Part shown: positions 54,979-63,695 of the stretch, piece by piece
Position numbering within the stretch: the stretch's first letter is position 1
Layout of the letters: each line of letters begins with the position of its first letter
Source of the DNA: Oceanicella sp. SM1341
GTDB taxonomy: Bacteria; Pseudomonadota; Alphaproteobacteria; Rhodobacterales; Rhodobacteraceae
Direction: 5' to 3'
NCBI RefSeq assembly: GCF_003448965.1
Contig: NZ_QRGC01000002.1
Span: forward strand, 186,001 to 250,000
Length of the DNA stretch: 64,000 bases
Position numbers and translations under genes: made by a program
Notes under the pieces: generated by a model
Databases searched by the model: none
Seen by the model: the letters and a program-made list of their open reading frames with translations, nothing else
What the model was told of the DNA's origin: nothing

Positions 54979-56301
54979 TCAGACATCGACGGCCACCGGC
55001 AGGTGGGCGGAGACGGCGCGAACCTTCGCGTACTGGGTTTCGGAACGGAACCAGGCGGTCCAGTCGACCCCGCCGGAGGTGAGCGGACGCTCGACCACCA
55101 GGGGCTGCAGTGTCGCCACCTGTCCGGGCACCGGGATGGTGCCGGTGAAGACGCCCTGCGGTGGCCAGGCCGGGCTGGCGTCCGGCACCCGGTAGGGGGT
55201 GCCCACCACGGGGTTGAGCACGGTGAAGCTCTTCGCCGCCTCCGCCGGGCGGGTGAAGGCCATGTCCACGCTCCAGTCCGGCCCCTCGGTGCGGGCATAG
55301 CCGTAGGCGGGAAACACCAGCGGCGCCTCGCGCGGCTCGGAGTAGTAGCCCGCCTCGTCCACCGGCCTGAGCGTGGTGGCGTAGAAGCCTTCGGTGTCGG
55401 GCGCGCTGCCCGGCGGGGCATGGGCAAATCCATCGGAAAAGCCGCGGTCGCGCAGCGGCTTCAGCGAGGGGGCGATGCTGCCGCCGGCGTAGATGTTCTC
55501 GCCGAAACTGCCGAGCAGGGCGATGGCGTCGTCGCCGGAGAGCGCGGGTTCCAGCGCGTCGAGCTCGGCCAGGCGCCGGTTGAACAGCCCGGCATGCGCG
55601 GCGCCCTCCGGCGCGCGCAGCACGGCGATGTAGACCATGCGGTGATACTTGCCGCCCGCGTTCTCGGCGAAGGCGCCCAGCACCGGGGCCCGCACCGCGA
55701 GCGAACCGGCGAAGAAGGCGTCGGGAAAGGCCGCGCGGCCGCCGCCGAGCGTGTAGCCGGTGGCCCGCAGCGCCAGGTGCGCCTCCGGCAGGCCGCCGTT
55801 CAGCGGGGCCGCGGGCGGCACCTTGCGCCCGGCGGGCAGGAAGGCGGCGAAATCGGGCGGATAGGCGGCGGGCACGGCGGTGGCCACGTCCGTTGACAGC
55901 CCGTTGCGACCGCCGCTCCAGCCATGCGGCCCGGCGAAGAAGCGCCCGGCGCGGCGGAACAGCATGGCCACCCCGTCGGAGGCGGAGGAGCGGATCGGCG
56001 GGGTCATCGCCCAGGCATCGCCCGACATGGAGCGCAGCAACGACAGCAGGAGCCGCAGCCCGTCGAGCCCGCGGCCGGTCATCAGCTCGCCCGGCGCGGC
56101 GCTCAGGCCGCGGTCGGTCGAGAAGCCGGAGAGCACGATGATGTCCGGCTCGGCCGAGGCGATGAGGTTGCGTATCAGCCCGACCCGGGCGCGTGCCGCC
56201 TCGGACGCGGCGCCCACCCCGAAGCCGGGCGCGGCACCGGCCGCACCATGCACGTCGGACACCGAGAAATCGTCGAGCTGCCAGAACAGGATACGGGTCA
56301 T
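54979..56301 (-). CDS. Endonuclease/exonuclease/phosphatase-fold protein, apparently catalytically degenerate
   Basis: A 440-residue protein. The beginning RILFWQLDDFS and PDIIVLSGF (residues 52-60) match the first two strands of the EEP fold, and the end SAHLPVAVDV (431-440) matches its final SDHLPV motif. GSFGEN (264-269) sits where GDFN is expected. In each place the catalytic residue is altered: Asn to Gln, Glu to Gly, Asp to Ser, Asp to Ala. It may therefore bind a nucleotide, lipid or protein rather than cleave. The start overlaps the upstream stop as ATGA, and the giant gene follows by 31 bases. No signal peptide. The fold assignment is my reading and not certain. Confidence 0.7.
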   Translation of the reverse strand: MTRILFWQLDDFSVSDVHGAAGAAPGFGVGAASEAARARVGLIRNLIASAEPDIIVLSGFSTDRGLSAAPGELMTGRGLDGLRLLLSLLRSMSGDAWAMTPPIRSSASDGVAMLFRRAGRFFAGPHGWSGGRNGLSTDVATAVPAAYPPDFAAFLPAGRKVPPAAPLNGGLPEAHLALRATGYTLGGGRAAFPDAFFAGSLAVRAPVLGAFAENAGGKYHRMVYIAVLRAPEGAAHAGLFNRRLAELDALEPALSGDDAIALLGSFGENIYAGGSIAPSLKPLRDRGFSDGFAHAPPGSAPDTEGFYATTLRPVDEAGYYSEPREAPLVFPAYGYARTEGPDWSVDMAFTRPAEAAKSFTVLNPVVGTPYRVPDASPAWPPQGVFTGTIPVPGQVATLQPLVVERPLTSGGVDWTAWFRSETQYAKVRAVSAHLPVAVDV

Positions 56302-59300
56302 GGCCGTCCCCCTGCCAGCCGGGCCGGGGGCGGGTCCGGCGGGTCCTCGTTATAGGCGGCGAACCAGCCCAGGCTGCCGCTGCCCGAGGGCTCGCCGAAC
56401 AGGAAGAAGTTCATCGTGGCGCCGGAGGGCAGGTTGGCGAGGCCCATGAAGCTCAGGCCGATGTTGTTGAGCCGCAGCACGAAGGCGCGCGCGGGCTCCG
56501 CCCCGGCTGCCGCGCCCGGAGTGGCCGTCGTCTCGCGGTTCAGCGCCACGCCGGCCACGGAGAGCTTGAGCACGTTCTGCACGCTCATCAGCTTGGCTCC
56601 GGGGGCGGTGCCCGGCAGCTGCAACCCCGCCCAGACCGCCCAGGAGTCCGCCAGCCCCTCCGGCGTGCGCGGCGCCACCGCCAGCAGCAGCGAGGAGGAG
56701 AAGCCCGCCGCCCCGGCCAGCGCGCCGGGGGTGCCCATGTCGACCTGGCAGGCGATGCCGAACCAGGTGCCCTCCACCTGCCGGGTTGCCACCTGCCCGG
56801 TGCGCACCGGCAGGAAATCGAGATCCTCGGGCCGCATGTCCGGCGCGCCGGCCACGTAGGCGCGCGGCACCAGCGCCAGGTCGGAGACCAGCGAGCCCTT
56901 GCGCGGCGCGCTGTCACCGGGGTTGAGCGAGAGGTCCGCCGCCTCGAAGGCGTAGCGCACCGCGTTGGGGTTTGCCGCGGGCGAGAGGAGGCGCAGGTCG
57001 ATGTTGGAATAGGCCAGCCCCTCGCCGAGCGCGTAGCCCTGCGCCCCGGCCGGCGGGCCGTAGGAGAGCAGGTCGGTCTCCTCGCCCTCGGGGCCGGAGA
57101 CGATGCCGAAGCACAGCCGCCCCCAGAAGCGGAAGCGGCTCACGATGTCGGCGCCGTCCAGCCCGGGGTCGAGCGTGTCGAACTGCGCCTGCGAGATCGT
57201 GACCGCGCGCAAGGTGGTGCTCTCGAGCGCGAAGACCACCGGCGCGTCGCGGCCGAAGGAATAGGAGCCGCCCTCGTCCTGCGACTGGTAGGAGCCGGTG
57301 AGCAGCAGCGCCGCGTCGGTGAGCCGGCGGCCGGCTGCGCCCGCGCCCGCCTCGAAGGCGCCGGACACCGGTGCGCCGTAGAAGGCGTTGATGCCGAGCT
57401 GGATGCGGCTGGAGAAGGTCTCCATCACGCCGTTGGAGAACACGGCGGTGAGCTGGAGCACGTCGAAGCCGTAGTCGCCCTCGTCGGTGATCGGGATCTC
57501 CCGATCGGGATCGCCCCCGGCCACCACGTTGGCCCGCCAGCCGGGGTGTTCGTAGTTCACCAGCGCGAAGAGCGAGGACTGGCCCTCCTGGCGCAGGAAG
57601 GGCGCCGCCTCGCCCTCGCCGCTGCGCATCGCCACGCGCGAGGCGGTGGCGCCGATGTGATGGGCGCGGAAATTGTCGAGCCTGAGCCCGGCGGAGAGGC
57701 CGCGCAGCTGGGTGGGGATCGCCTCGGGGCTCAGCTCGGCGTTGAGCATCAGGAAGCCGCGCCACCCCGGGTCGGTCACCACGTCCACGAAGGCGTCGTA
57801 CTGGGTGTCGCCCGCGGCCTGGCGCTGCTTCGCGTCGGCGATGTAGCCCTGCAGCCAGTCCGCGACGCCCGAGAGCACCAGCGTGCGGTCGATCGTGGCC
57901 AGGGCGGGGTCGGCTGCGAGGGTTTCGGCATCGCTCCAGGCGGCGGGGTTGGCGGCCAGCTCGTCGAGCCGCCCGTCGCAGTATTTCATCACCAGCACGT
58001 TGCGCAGGTCGCTCAGGCTGGTGTTGCCGCCCACGGCGAGGCGGAACACCCAGGCATTGGCCGGCTGCTTGTCCGCGTCGCTGGCAAAGGCCACGGCATT
58101 GCGGAACAGCGCCTTCTGCGGGTCGGCGGCATGGGCCTCGGCGTAGTCGGCAAGGCTTGCCACCGGTGCGCCCAGCGGCGCGCCGTTCACCACCACGGCG
58201 CAGACCTGGTTGGCCGTGAACAGCGCTTCGAGCTCCGGCCCGGGATTGGTGAAGCCCATCGGCGCCACCGAGGCCTCCGGCGTGGCGGCATTGGCGAAGC
58301 TCCGCCCCAGCGTGACGTCCACGATGCGGCCGTTCGCGGCGGGGTCCACCCCCAGCACGAGGCCCTGGGGGTTGGTGGCGTTGCCATCGCCGAGCTCGGT
58401 GCCGGTCGCGGCGGCGGAGAGCGGGGCGCCGAGCAGGCCGCGCACCGCCCCCACCCGCCGGATCGCCGCGGCGCGGAAGGGTGCGACGGCACGGGCCTCG
58501 GCCATCACGAGTTCGCCGGGGGTGAAGCCGCTGTCGGGCGCGAGCGCGGTATAGGCCAGCAGCGGGAACAGGGCCGCCGTGCCGTCGAAGCCGTGCGCGA
58601 TGTCGAAGGCCTGCAGGATGGCGGCCTCCCCCTCGGCCGGGCGCGCCTGCGACGGGGGTGGCGGGGGCGGCGGGGCGGCGGGCGCGGCGAAATAGGGCGC
58701 GCCGTTGGGCGAGGTGCGGTGGATGACCGTGGGATCGGCTTCCGCCGCGCGGCGCGCGAAGCGCAGCCAGGTGCCGTGCAGCCCGGGCGCGAAGGGCGCC
58801 CCGCCGCCCGGCGCCTGCCACGGCGAATCGAGGCTCACGCCGTGATAGGGAAAGCCGGCGAGCAGGCCGGGCCGGCCGGGCACGAACTCGGCGAAGAGCC
58901 GGGCCTCGCCGCCCCCCACGGAGGCGAGCAGCGTCTCGGTGCCCGAGAACCCCCCGAGGATCTCGACCTCCGCATCCCCCGGCGCATCGCGTGAGGCGAG
59001 GCTGGCGAGGCCGCAGAGCGAGAGGTGCAGCGTCCCGGCCGCGGCCGGGTCGTCGCTGCCGGCCCAGGTGGCGAAACCGGCGCGGTTGAGCGCCGGCGGG
59101 AAGGCGGCGTCGCCCTGCAGCACCGCCTCCAGCACCGAGTCGCCCCGGGTCTTGAACGCCGTGGGCAGCGGGGCGGGCGCGACCCCGAGCGCCCAGAAGC
59201 CGCTCCGGGCCGTCACGGTGCCGGGAGGGGGCGCGCTGTCGCCGGGGCCGGCCCAGACGAGATCGTTCGCGCGCTGGGCGGGGTCGACCGTGAGTGCCAT

Positions 59301-60056
59301 CGGCAGCGCTATCGGGTCGGCGATCTCGCTCCATTGCACGGAGGGGTAGCGCTGGCGCACCAAGGCCCCGTCGCCGCCGCGAAAGCCGAGCGCGAACCCT
59401 TCGCGGAAGTCCTCCAGCAGGGCGGGGAAGCTGGCCGCCACCCGGGTTGCGAGCACGCCGGCCATGCCGCCCTGCACCGGAACGCGCGCCTCCCCCGATG
59501 GTGCCGCGCCCGCGGCGAAGCTCGCGGGCGCGAGGGCGATGCCGACGCCGCCCGCCCCCTCCGGCCCGCTGACCACCAGGTCGGGTGCCGCGTAGGAGAG
59601 ACGGGCCTCGGCGAGCACCTTGATGCGCCGCTCCCCGCCGAAGGGCAGCTCGAGCGGGGTCTCCACCCGCAGCGTGTCGAGGCGCGCGCTCAGGCCGAAG
59701 GCGGTGAGCGGCGTGCTGCCGTCGGCTGCCGGGCGGGCCCAGACCAGGTGTTTCGCGCCGTCGTCCCAGGGGCGGGAGACCGCCGCGAGCACGGCCGCGG
59801 CGATGTAGCCGGGCAGGGCCGCCGGGCTGACCGGGGATTCGTTCGGGCCGATGACGATGGCGCCGGCCAGCCCGGTGCCGCCCTCGGGCCGGGCGAGCAC
59901 CGCATCGGCCGGCAGGCTGTCTTCGGTGGCGGGAGTGCGGGGGCGGAACCAGATCTGCGCCGCCGTGGCCGGCGCGATGGCGTAGACGGCCGGGTCGGTT
60001 CCGGCAATCCGCTGAAAGACCGGGCCCTCGGCCGGGTCGTCACCGTCCTGTCCCAC
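56298..60056 (-). CDS. 1252-residue protein of unknown function, first gene of the giant operon
   Basis: The start is a GTG at 60056 with a strong AGGGAGGT 6-7 bases upstream; the frame is open 33 codons further but without a better site. It has no signal peptide or membrane helix. It is rich in short strands with Gly/Ala/Asp turns, has a PPPPPPP linker near residue 465, and contains few Cys. Segments such as GTWLRFARRAAEADPTVIHR, DWLQGYIADAKQRQAAGDTQ and ALVNYEHPGWRANVVAGGDP recall no family to me. Its stop overlaps the next ATG. It probably acts with the other two products in the cytoplasm, or is released by a route not encoded here. Confidence 0.78.
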   Translation of the reverse strand: MGQDGDDPAEGPVFQRIAGTDPAVYAIAPATAAQIWFRPRTPATEDSLPADAVLARPEGGTGLAGAIVIGPNESPVSPAALPGYIAAAVLAAVSRPWDDGAKHLVWARPAADGSTPLTAFGLSARLDTLRVETPLELPFGGERRIKVLAEARLSYAAPDLVVSGPEGAGGVGIALAPASFAAGAAPSGEARVPVQGGMAGVLATRVAASFPALLEDFREGFALGFRGGDGALVRQRYPSVQWSEIADPIALPMALTVDPAQRANDLVWAGPGDSAPPPGTVTARSGFWALGVAPAPLPTAFKTRGDSVLEAVLQGDAAFPPALNRAGFATWAGSDDPAAAGTLHLSLCGLASLASRDAPGDAEVEILGGFSGTETLLASVGGGEARLFAEFVPGRPGLLAGFPYHGVSLDSPWQAPGGGAPFAPGLHGTWLRFARRAAEADPTVIHRTSPNGAPYFAAPAAPPPPPPPSQARPAEGEAAILQAFDIAHGFDGTAALFPLLAYTALAPDSGFTPGELVMAEARAVAPFRAAAIRRVGAVRGLLGAPLSAAATGTELGDGNATNPQGLVLGVDPAANGRIVDVTLGRSFANAATPEASVAPMGFTNPGPELEALFTANQVCAVVVNGAPLGAPVASLADYAEAHAADPQKALFRNAVAFASDADKQPANAWVFRLAVGGNTSLSDLRNVLVMKYCDGRLDELAANPAAWSDAETLAADPALATIDRTLVLSGVADWLQGYIADAKQRQAAGDTQYDAFVDVVTDPGWRGFLMLNAELSPEAIPTQLRGLSAGLRLDNFRAHHIGATASRVAMRSGEGEAAPFLRQEGQSSLFALVNYEHPGWRANVVAGGDPDREIPITDEGDYGFDVLQLTAVFSNGVMETFSSRIQLGINAFYGAPVSGAFEAGAGAAGRRLTDAALLLTGSYQSQDEGGSYSFGRDAPVVFALESTTLRAVTISQAQFDTLDPGLDGADIVSRFRFWGRLCFGIVSGPEGEETDLLSYGPPAGAQGYALGEGLAYSNIDLRLLSPAANPNAVRYAFEAADLSLNPGDSAPRKGSLVSDLALVPRAYVAGAPDMRPEDLDFLPVRTGQVATRQVEGTWFGIACQVDMGTPGALAGAAGFSSSLLLAVAPRTPEGLADSWAVWAGLQLPGTAPGAKLMSVQNVLKLSVAGVALNRETTATPGAAAGAEPARAFVLRLNNIGLSFMGLANLPSGATMNFFLFGEPSGSGSLGWFAAYNEDPPDPPPARLAGGRP

Positions 60057-60170
60057 GCGGAGACCTCCCTGCTTTTCATTATGCCCCGCCGTGAGGATGC
60101 AGGCGGGTCTGTCCGCACACCCCTCGCGCAAGGGCGGGGGGCCGGGAACCTGCAAGGATGGTATCAGATA

Positions 60171-60208
60171 AACCTAAGGTTGCATAGAATTGCAGTACAT
60201 TCGTACTG
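60171..60208. promoter_or_regulatory. A/T-rich promoter region with two palindromes upstream of the giant operon
   Basis: AACCT-A-AGGTT (60171-60181) and CAGTAC-ATTC-GTACTG (60193-60208) are perfect inverted repeats within a low-GC block 115-150 bases before the GTG start at 60056. They are the best operator candidates for the 16-kb unit. No known regulator is assigned. Confidence 0.45.
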
Positions 60209-60321
60209 GTTGAGTGGAGCCGCTTGAAATCCTCCGGTGAATTCCGGCGCAGCGGGGTCCTGGCCGCGCCGGAGGCGGCCGGGACCGGAGCGGGCGGCGC
60301 GGCGGGGATTCGGCGCCCGTT

Positions 60322-61248
60322 TCAGGCGCCGTCGGTCTCCGGCATGGCGAGAGCAGCGAAGCGCGCCCGCAGCCGCGGCGCGGCGAAATCGGCGAAGGCG
60401 CGGACCTTGGGCATGGCCAGCCTCCCGGCGGGAGTGACGATCTGCACCGGCAGCGGCTCGGGGTCTGCCTCGGCCAGCACGCAGCGCAGTTGCCCGGTGC
60501 GCAGCTGCTCGGCCACCTGGTAGGACATCACCCGGGCGAGGCCGTGGCCCTCCACCGCCGAGGCCACGGAGGCGCGCACGCTGTTGACGACCAGGCGGGG
60601 AGCGAAGCTCACCACCCGCGCCGCGTGCCGGCCGGAGGGCGGGAAGCTCCAGCTCTCCTGGCCGAAATGGCTCATCGAGATGATGCGATGCGCCGCGAGA
60701 TCGGCCGGCGCGGTGATGGCCGGGGCAGTGTCGAGATAGGCCGGGGCGCCCACCACCAGCCGCCGCACCTCGCCCACCCGCAGCGCGACCAGGCTCGAAT
60801 CCGGCAGCTGGGCGATGCGCAGCGCCACGTCGATCCCCTCCTCGATCAGGTTCACCGGGCGGTCGAGCAGCAACAGGCGCAGGCTCACGGAGGGGTAGGT
60901 GTCGAGGAAGGCGTCGACCACCGGCCGCAGCACCTCCTCGCCGCTCACCACCGGCGCGGTGACCGAAAGCGTGCCGCGCGGTGCCGAGCCCTCGCCGGCG
61001 GCGATCCTGTCGGCCTCGTCGAGCTCGGCGAGCACGCGGCGGCAGGTCTCGGCGTAGAGCGCCCCGGTATCGCTGAGCCGCAGCGCCCGGGTGGTGCGGT
61101 GCAGCAGTTGGATGCCGGCATGCGCCTCGAGCCCGGCGATGGCGCGGCTCACCGCGGCGGGCGACTTGCCCAGCCGCCGTCCGGCCGCCGCCAGGCTGCC
61201 TTCGTCAATGGTGGTGACGAACACCCGCATCGCATCGAGTCGATCCAT
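60322..61248 (-). CDS. LysR family transcriptional regulator
   Basis: A 308-residue regulator. The N-terminal winged helix-turn-helix is MRVFVTTIDEGSLAAAGRRL plus GKSPAAVSRAIAGLEAHAGI. The C-terminal substrate-binding fold contains GTLSVTAPVVSGEEVLRPVV and LIEEGIDVALRIAQLPDSSL, the pattern of the CrgA/AaeR-like LysR subgroup. The ATG at 61248 (or 61251) has GGGGAAG upstream. It is divergent from the nitronate monooxygenase, its likely target. It also lies directly upstream of the giant operon in the same direction, with a 265-base gap, so it might control that too. Confidence 0.92.
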   Translation of the reverse strand: MDRLDAMRVFVTTIDEGSLAAAGRRLGKSPAAVSRAIAGLEAHAGIQLLHRTTRALRLSDTGALYAETCRRVLAELDEADRIAAGEGSAPRGTLSVTAPVVSGEEVLRPVVDAFLDTYPSVSLRLLLLDRPVNLIEEGIDVALRIAQLPDSSLVALRVGEVRRLVVGAPAYLDTAPAITAPADLAAHRIISMSHFGQESWSFPPSGRHAARVVSFAPRLVVNSVRASVASAVEGHGLARVMSYQVAEQLRTGQLRCVLAEADPEPLPVQIVTPAGRLAMPKVRAFADFAAPRLRARFAALAMPETDGA

Positions 61249-61612
61249 CATTCTTCCCCGGTCCGGAATTCTGTCTGTCGCGGAAATGGTATTGCGTCGC
61301 GCGGCGCACGCAAACAGCCGCGAAGGCGCCGCCACGTCGGAGGAGGCTCCGGGCCCGGCCCGATCGGCCCCCCGCGCTCGCCGCAGGCGCTTTCGTGGCG
61401 GCGGCCCTGGCCCCGTTCCGCGCCCGTGCCCCGCTGCAGCGGGGGGCGGCGCGGCAGCGGGCGCCCGAGGAGCCGCAGGCGGGCTCCGGCGGTGCGCGCC
61501 CGGGACCCCCTCGGCGAGGTCCCCGGGCGAAAACCGTCGCGGGGGGTGGCCAGGCGGCGCCGCGCGGGGCAGTGTCGCGGAGCGTCAGGTTCGATGAAGG
61601 GAGCAGCCCGGC
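61249..61612. promoter_or_regulatory. Divergent promoter region of lysR and nitronate monooxygenase
   Basis: This 364-base gap separates divergent starts. ATTCTGTCTGTCGCGGAAAT, around 61268-61288, lies just upstream of lysR and includes a TTC-N11-GAA dyad of LysR-box type. The rest is GC-rich without a convincing gene. Confidence 0.35.
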
Positions 61613-62683
61613 ATGACGAAGCTACCGGAATTCCTCGCCCGGCTCGGCCGCGCGCACCCGGTGTTGCAGGCGCCGATGGCCGGCGTGGCGACACCCGCCC
61701 TTGCCGCGGCGGTGAGCGAGGCGGGCGGACTGGGCGCGCTCGGCTTCGGCGCGAGCGACCCCGGCGCCGCCCGGGCCGCCATCCGCGAGACCCGCGCGCT
61801 CACCGACGCGCCCTTCAACGTGAACCTGTTCTGCCATGCCGCCGCGGTGGCCGACCCGGCGCGCGAGAGCGCATGGCTGGCCCGGCTCGCCCCGGCCTTC
61901 GCCGCCCATGGCGCCCGGCCGCCGGAGCGGCTGGGCGAGAGCTACACCAGCTTCCTCGCCGACCCGGCGATGCTCGACATGCTGCTCGAGGAGCGTCCGG
62001 CGGTGGTGAGCTTCCACTTCGGCCTGCCGCCGGCGCGGACGCTCGCCGCGCTGCGCGGCACCGGCGCGGTGCTGCTCGCCTCCGCCACCAGCCTGGAGGA
62101 GGCCCGGGCGGTGGAACGGGCCGGGCTCGACGCGGTGGTGGCCCAGGGCTGGGAGGCCGGCGGCCACCGCGGCATCTTTGCACCCGACGGCCCGGACGGC
62201 CGGCTGGGCACCGTGGCGCTGGTGCGGCTGCTCGCCAGCCGGCTCGACATCCCGGTGATCGCGGCCGGGGGCATCATGGACGGGGCGGGCATCGCCGCCG
62301 CGCTCTCGCTCGGCGCGGCGGCGGCGCAGCTCGGCACGGCCTTCATCGCCTGTCCGGAAACCGCGGCCGACGCGGGCTACCGCGCCGCGCTGGCCTCCGC
62401 CGCGGCGGAGCGCACGCAGATGACCCGGGCGATCTCCGGGCGGCCGGCGCGCTGCCTCGACAATGCGATGGTCCGGCTCTGCGCCGGCGTCGCCGATGTC
62501 GAGGTGCCGGACTACCCCATCGCCTATGATGCCGCGAAGGCGCTCAACGCTGCGGCGAAGGCGGCGGGCAACCCCGGCTACGGCGCGCACTGGGCCGGGC
62601 AGGGCGCACCGCTCGCCCGGCCGCTGCCGGCGGCCCGGCTCATGGCGCTGCTGGTCGAGGAACTGCGCCGGGCCCGCGCCTGA
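61613..62683 (+). CDS. Nitronate monooxygenase (2-nitropropane dioxygenase family)
   Basis: A 356-residue FMN-dependent TIM-barrel protein. The start is [20 protein letters not shown]. The conserved [17 protein letters not shown] contains the catalytic-region His, and [20 protein letters not shown] and [17 protein letters not shown] bind the flavin phosphate. This is the class that oxidises propionate-3-nitronate and similar toxic nitronates with O2. The divergent LysR gene is its likely regulator. A purine-rich GAAGGGAG lies 10 bases before the ATG. Confidence 0.93.
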   Translation: MTKLPEFLARLGRAHPVLQAPMAGVATPALAAAVSEAGGLGALGFGASDPGAARAAIRETRALTDAPFNVNLFCHAAAVADPARESAWLARLAPAFAAHGARPPERLGESYTSFLADPAMLDMLLEERPAVVSFHFGLPPARTLAALRGTGAVLLASATSLEEARAVERAGLDAVVAQGWEAGGHRGIFAPDGPDGRLGTVALVRLLASRLDIPVIAAGGIMDGAGIAAALSLGAAAAQLGTAFIACPETAADAGYRAALASAAAERTQMTRAISGRPARCLDNAMVRLCAGVADVEVPDYPIAYDAAKALNAAAKAAGNPGYGAHWAGQGAPLARPLPAARLMALLVEELRRARA

Positions 62684-63053
62684 AGCGCCACGCCACCGGC
62701 CGCGCGGCGCGCCTGCCGCGCCGGCCCGCCCCTGCGAAAGCCGGGCCGGCGCGGCTCCGGCGCCGCGCGTGAGGCCGGCGGTGGCGCGCCCCGTTGCCGG
62801 CGAGAGGGCGCCCCGCCGGCCCGCGGGGGATGACATCGATTCATGCATGGTCTTGCGGCGCGGCGACGATTCGGCTACCGGATTCACGTGGCTCCTGCCC
62901 GGGCGGCCGCGGCCTTGTCCGCCGCGCTCGGAGAAATCATGAGCAGGGCTAATCTCTGTCATGAGCCCCTGTTTTGCTGGTCGCTGCCACACCCAGTCCT
63001 AGCTGTCCCCGTAGCAAGCCCCGGAAGGGCACTCAGACAGGAAGGACATCTTC
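62684..63053. promoter_or_regulatory. Upstream region of the Pao-type operon with a direct repeat
   Basis: This 370-base gap has no convincing gene. TCATGAGC occurs twice, at 62937-62944 and 62959-62966, exactly 22 bases apart (two helical turns). Between and after them CAGGGCT and AGCCCCTG form an imperfect dyad. This is about 90-115 bases before paoA and may be an activator site. Confidence 0.4.
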
Positions 63054-63695
63054 ATGAGCCCACCCATCGAGTTCGAACTCCGGCGCCGGACCCTGCTGGC
63101 GAGCGTTGCGGCCGTTGCGGCCGGCTCCGGGATGGCGGGACGGGGGCAGGCGCAGGACCGGGCGGCAACCCCGCCCGGCGCCAGCACCGGCACCGTGCGC
63201 TTCACCGTGAACGGCGAGGCGCGCGAGCTGACCCTCGACAACCGCACCACCCTGCTCGACGCGCTGCGCGAGCATCTCAGGCTCACCGGCACGAAGAAGG
63301 GCTGCGACCATGGCCAGTGCGGCGCCTGCACCTGCACGGTGAACGGCGAGCGCATCAATTCCTGTCTCTCGCTCGCCGTCGCGCACGAGGGTGACGAGAT
63401 CGAGACCATCGAGGGCATCGGCACGCCGGACGCCCCGGACCCGATGCAGGCCGCCTTCCTCGCGCATGACGGGTTCCAGTGCGGCTACTGCACCCCCGGG
63501 CAGATCCAGTCCGGCCGCGCCATGCTCGAGGAGATCCGCGCCGGCGTGCCCAGCCATGTCACCGGAGACCTCACCGCCACGATCGCCGTCACCGATGCCG
63601 AGATCCGCGAGCGGATGAGCGGCAACATCTGCCGCTGCGGGGCCTATGCCAACATCCTCGCGGCCATCACCGAAGTCGCGGAGGAACAGGCATGA
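63054..63695 (+). CDS. paoA: Aldehyde/xanthine dehydrogenase family [2Fe-2S] subunit, Tat-exported
   Basis: A 213-residue protein. [18 protein letters not shown] is a twin-arginine-type signal, as in periplasmic PaoABC. The plant-type [2Fe-2S] cluster site is [16 protein letters not shown] plus INSCLSLA. The second, all-helical [2Fe-2S] domain has [15 protein letters not shown] and [15 protein letters not shown]. It passes electrons from the molybdenum cofactor to FAD in an oxidoreductase of aldehydes or related compounds. The stop overlaps the next ATG, so it is coupled to the FAD subunit. AAGGA precedes the ATG. Confidence 0.92.
   Translation: MSPPIEFELRRRTLLASVAAVAAGSGMAGRGQAQDRAATPPGASTGTVRFTVNGEARELTLDNRTTLLDALREHLRLTGTKKGCDHGQCGACTCTVNGERINSCLSLAVAHEGDEIETIEGIGTPDAPDPMQAAFLAHDGFQCGYCTPGQIQSGRAMLEEIRAGVPSHVTGDLTATIAVTDAEIRERMSGNICRCGAYANILAAITEVAEEQA

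Noticed and set aside
48900-55082. A 2060-residue plus-strand frame opposite the giant gene
   Set aside because: Composition is Gly/Glu/Val/Arg-rich without hydrophobic periodicity or motifs. It is a codon-bias mirror of the minus-strand gene, which has coupled neighbours and a ribosome binding site.
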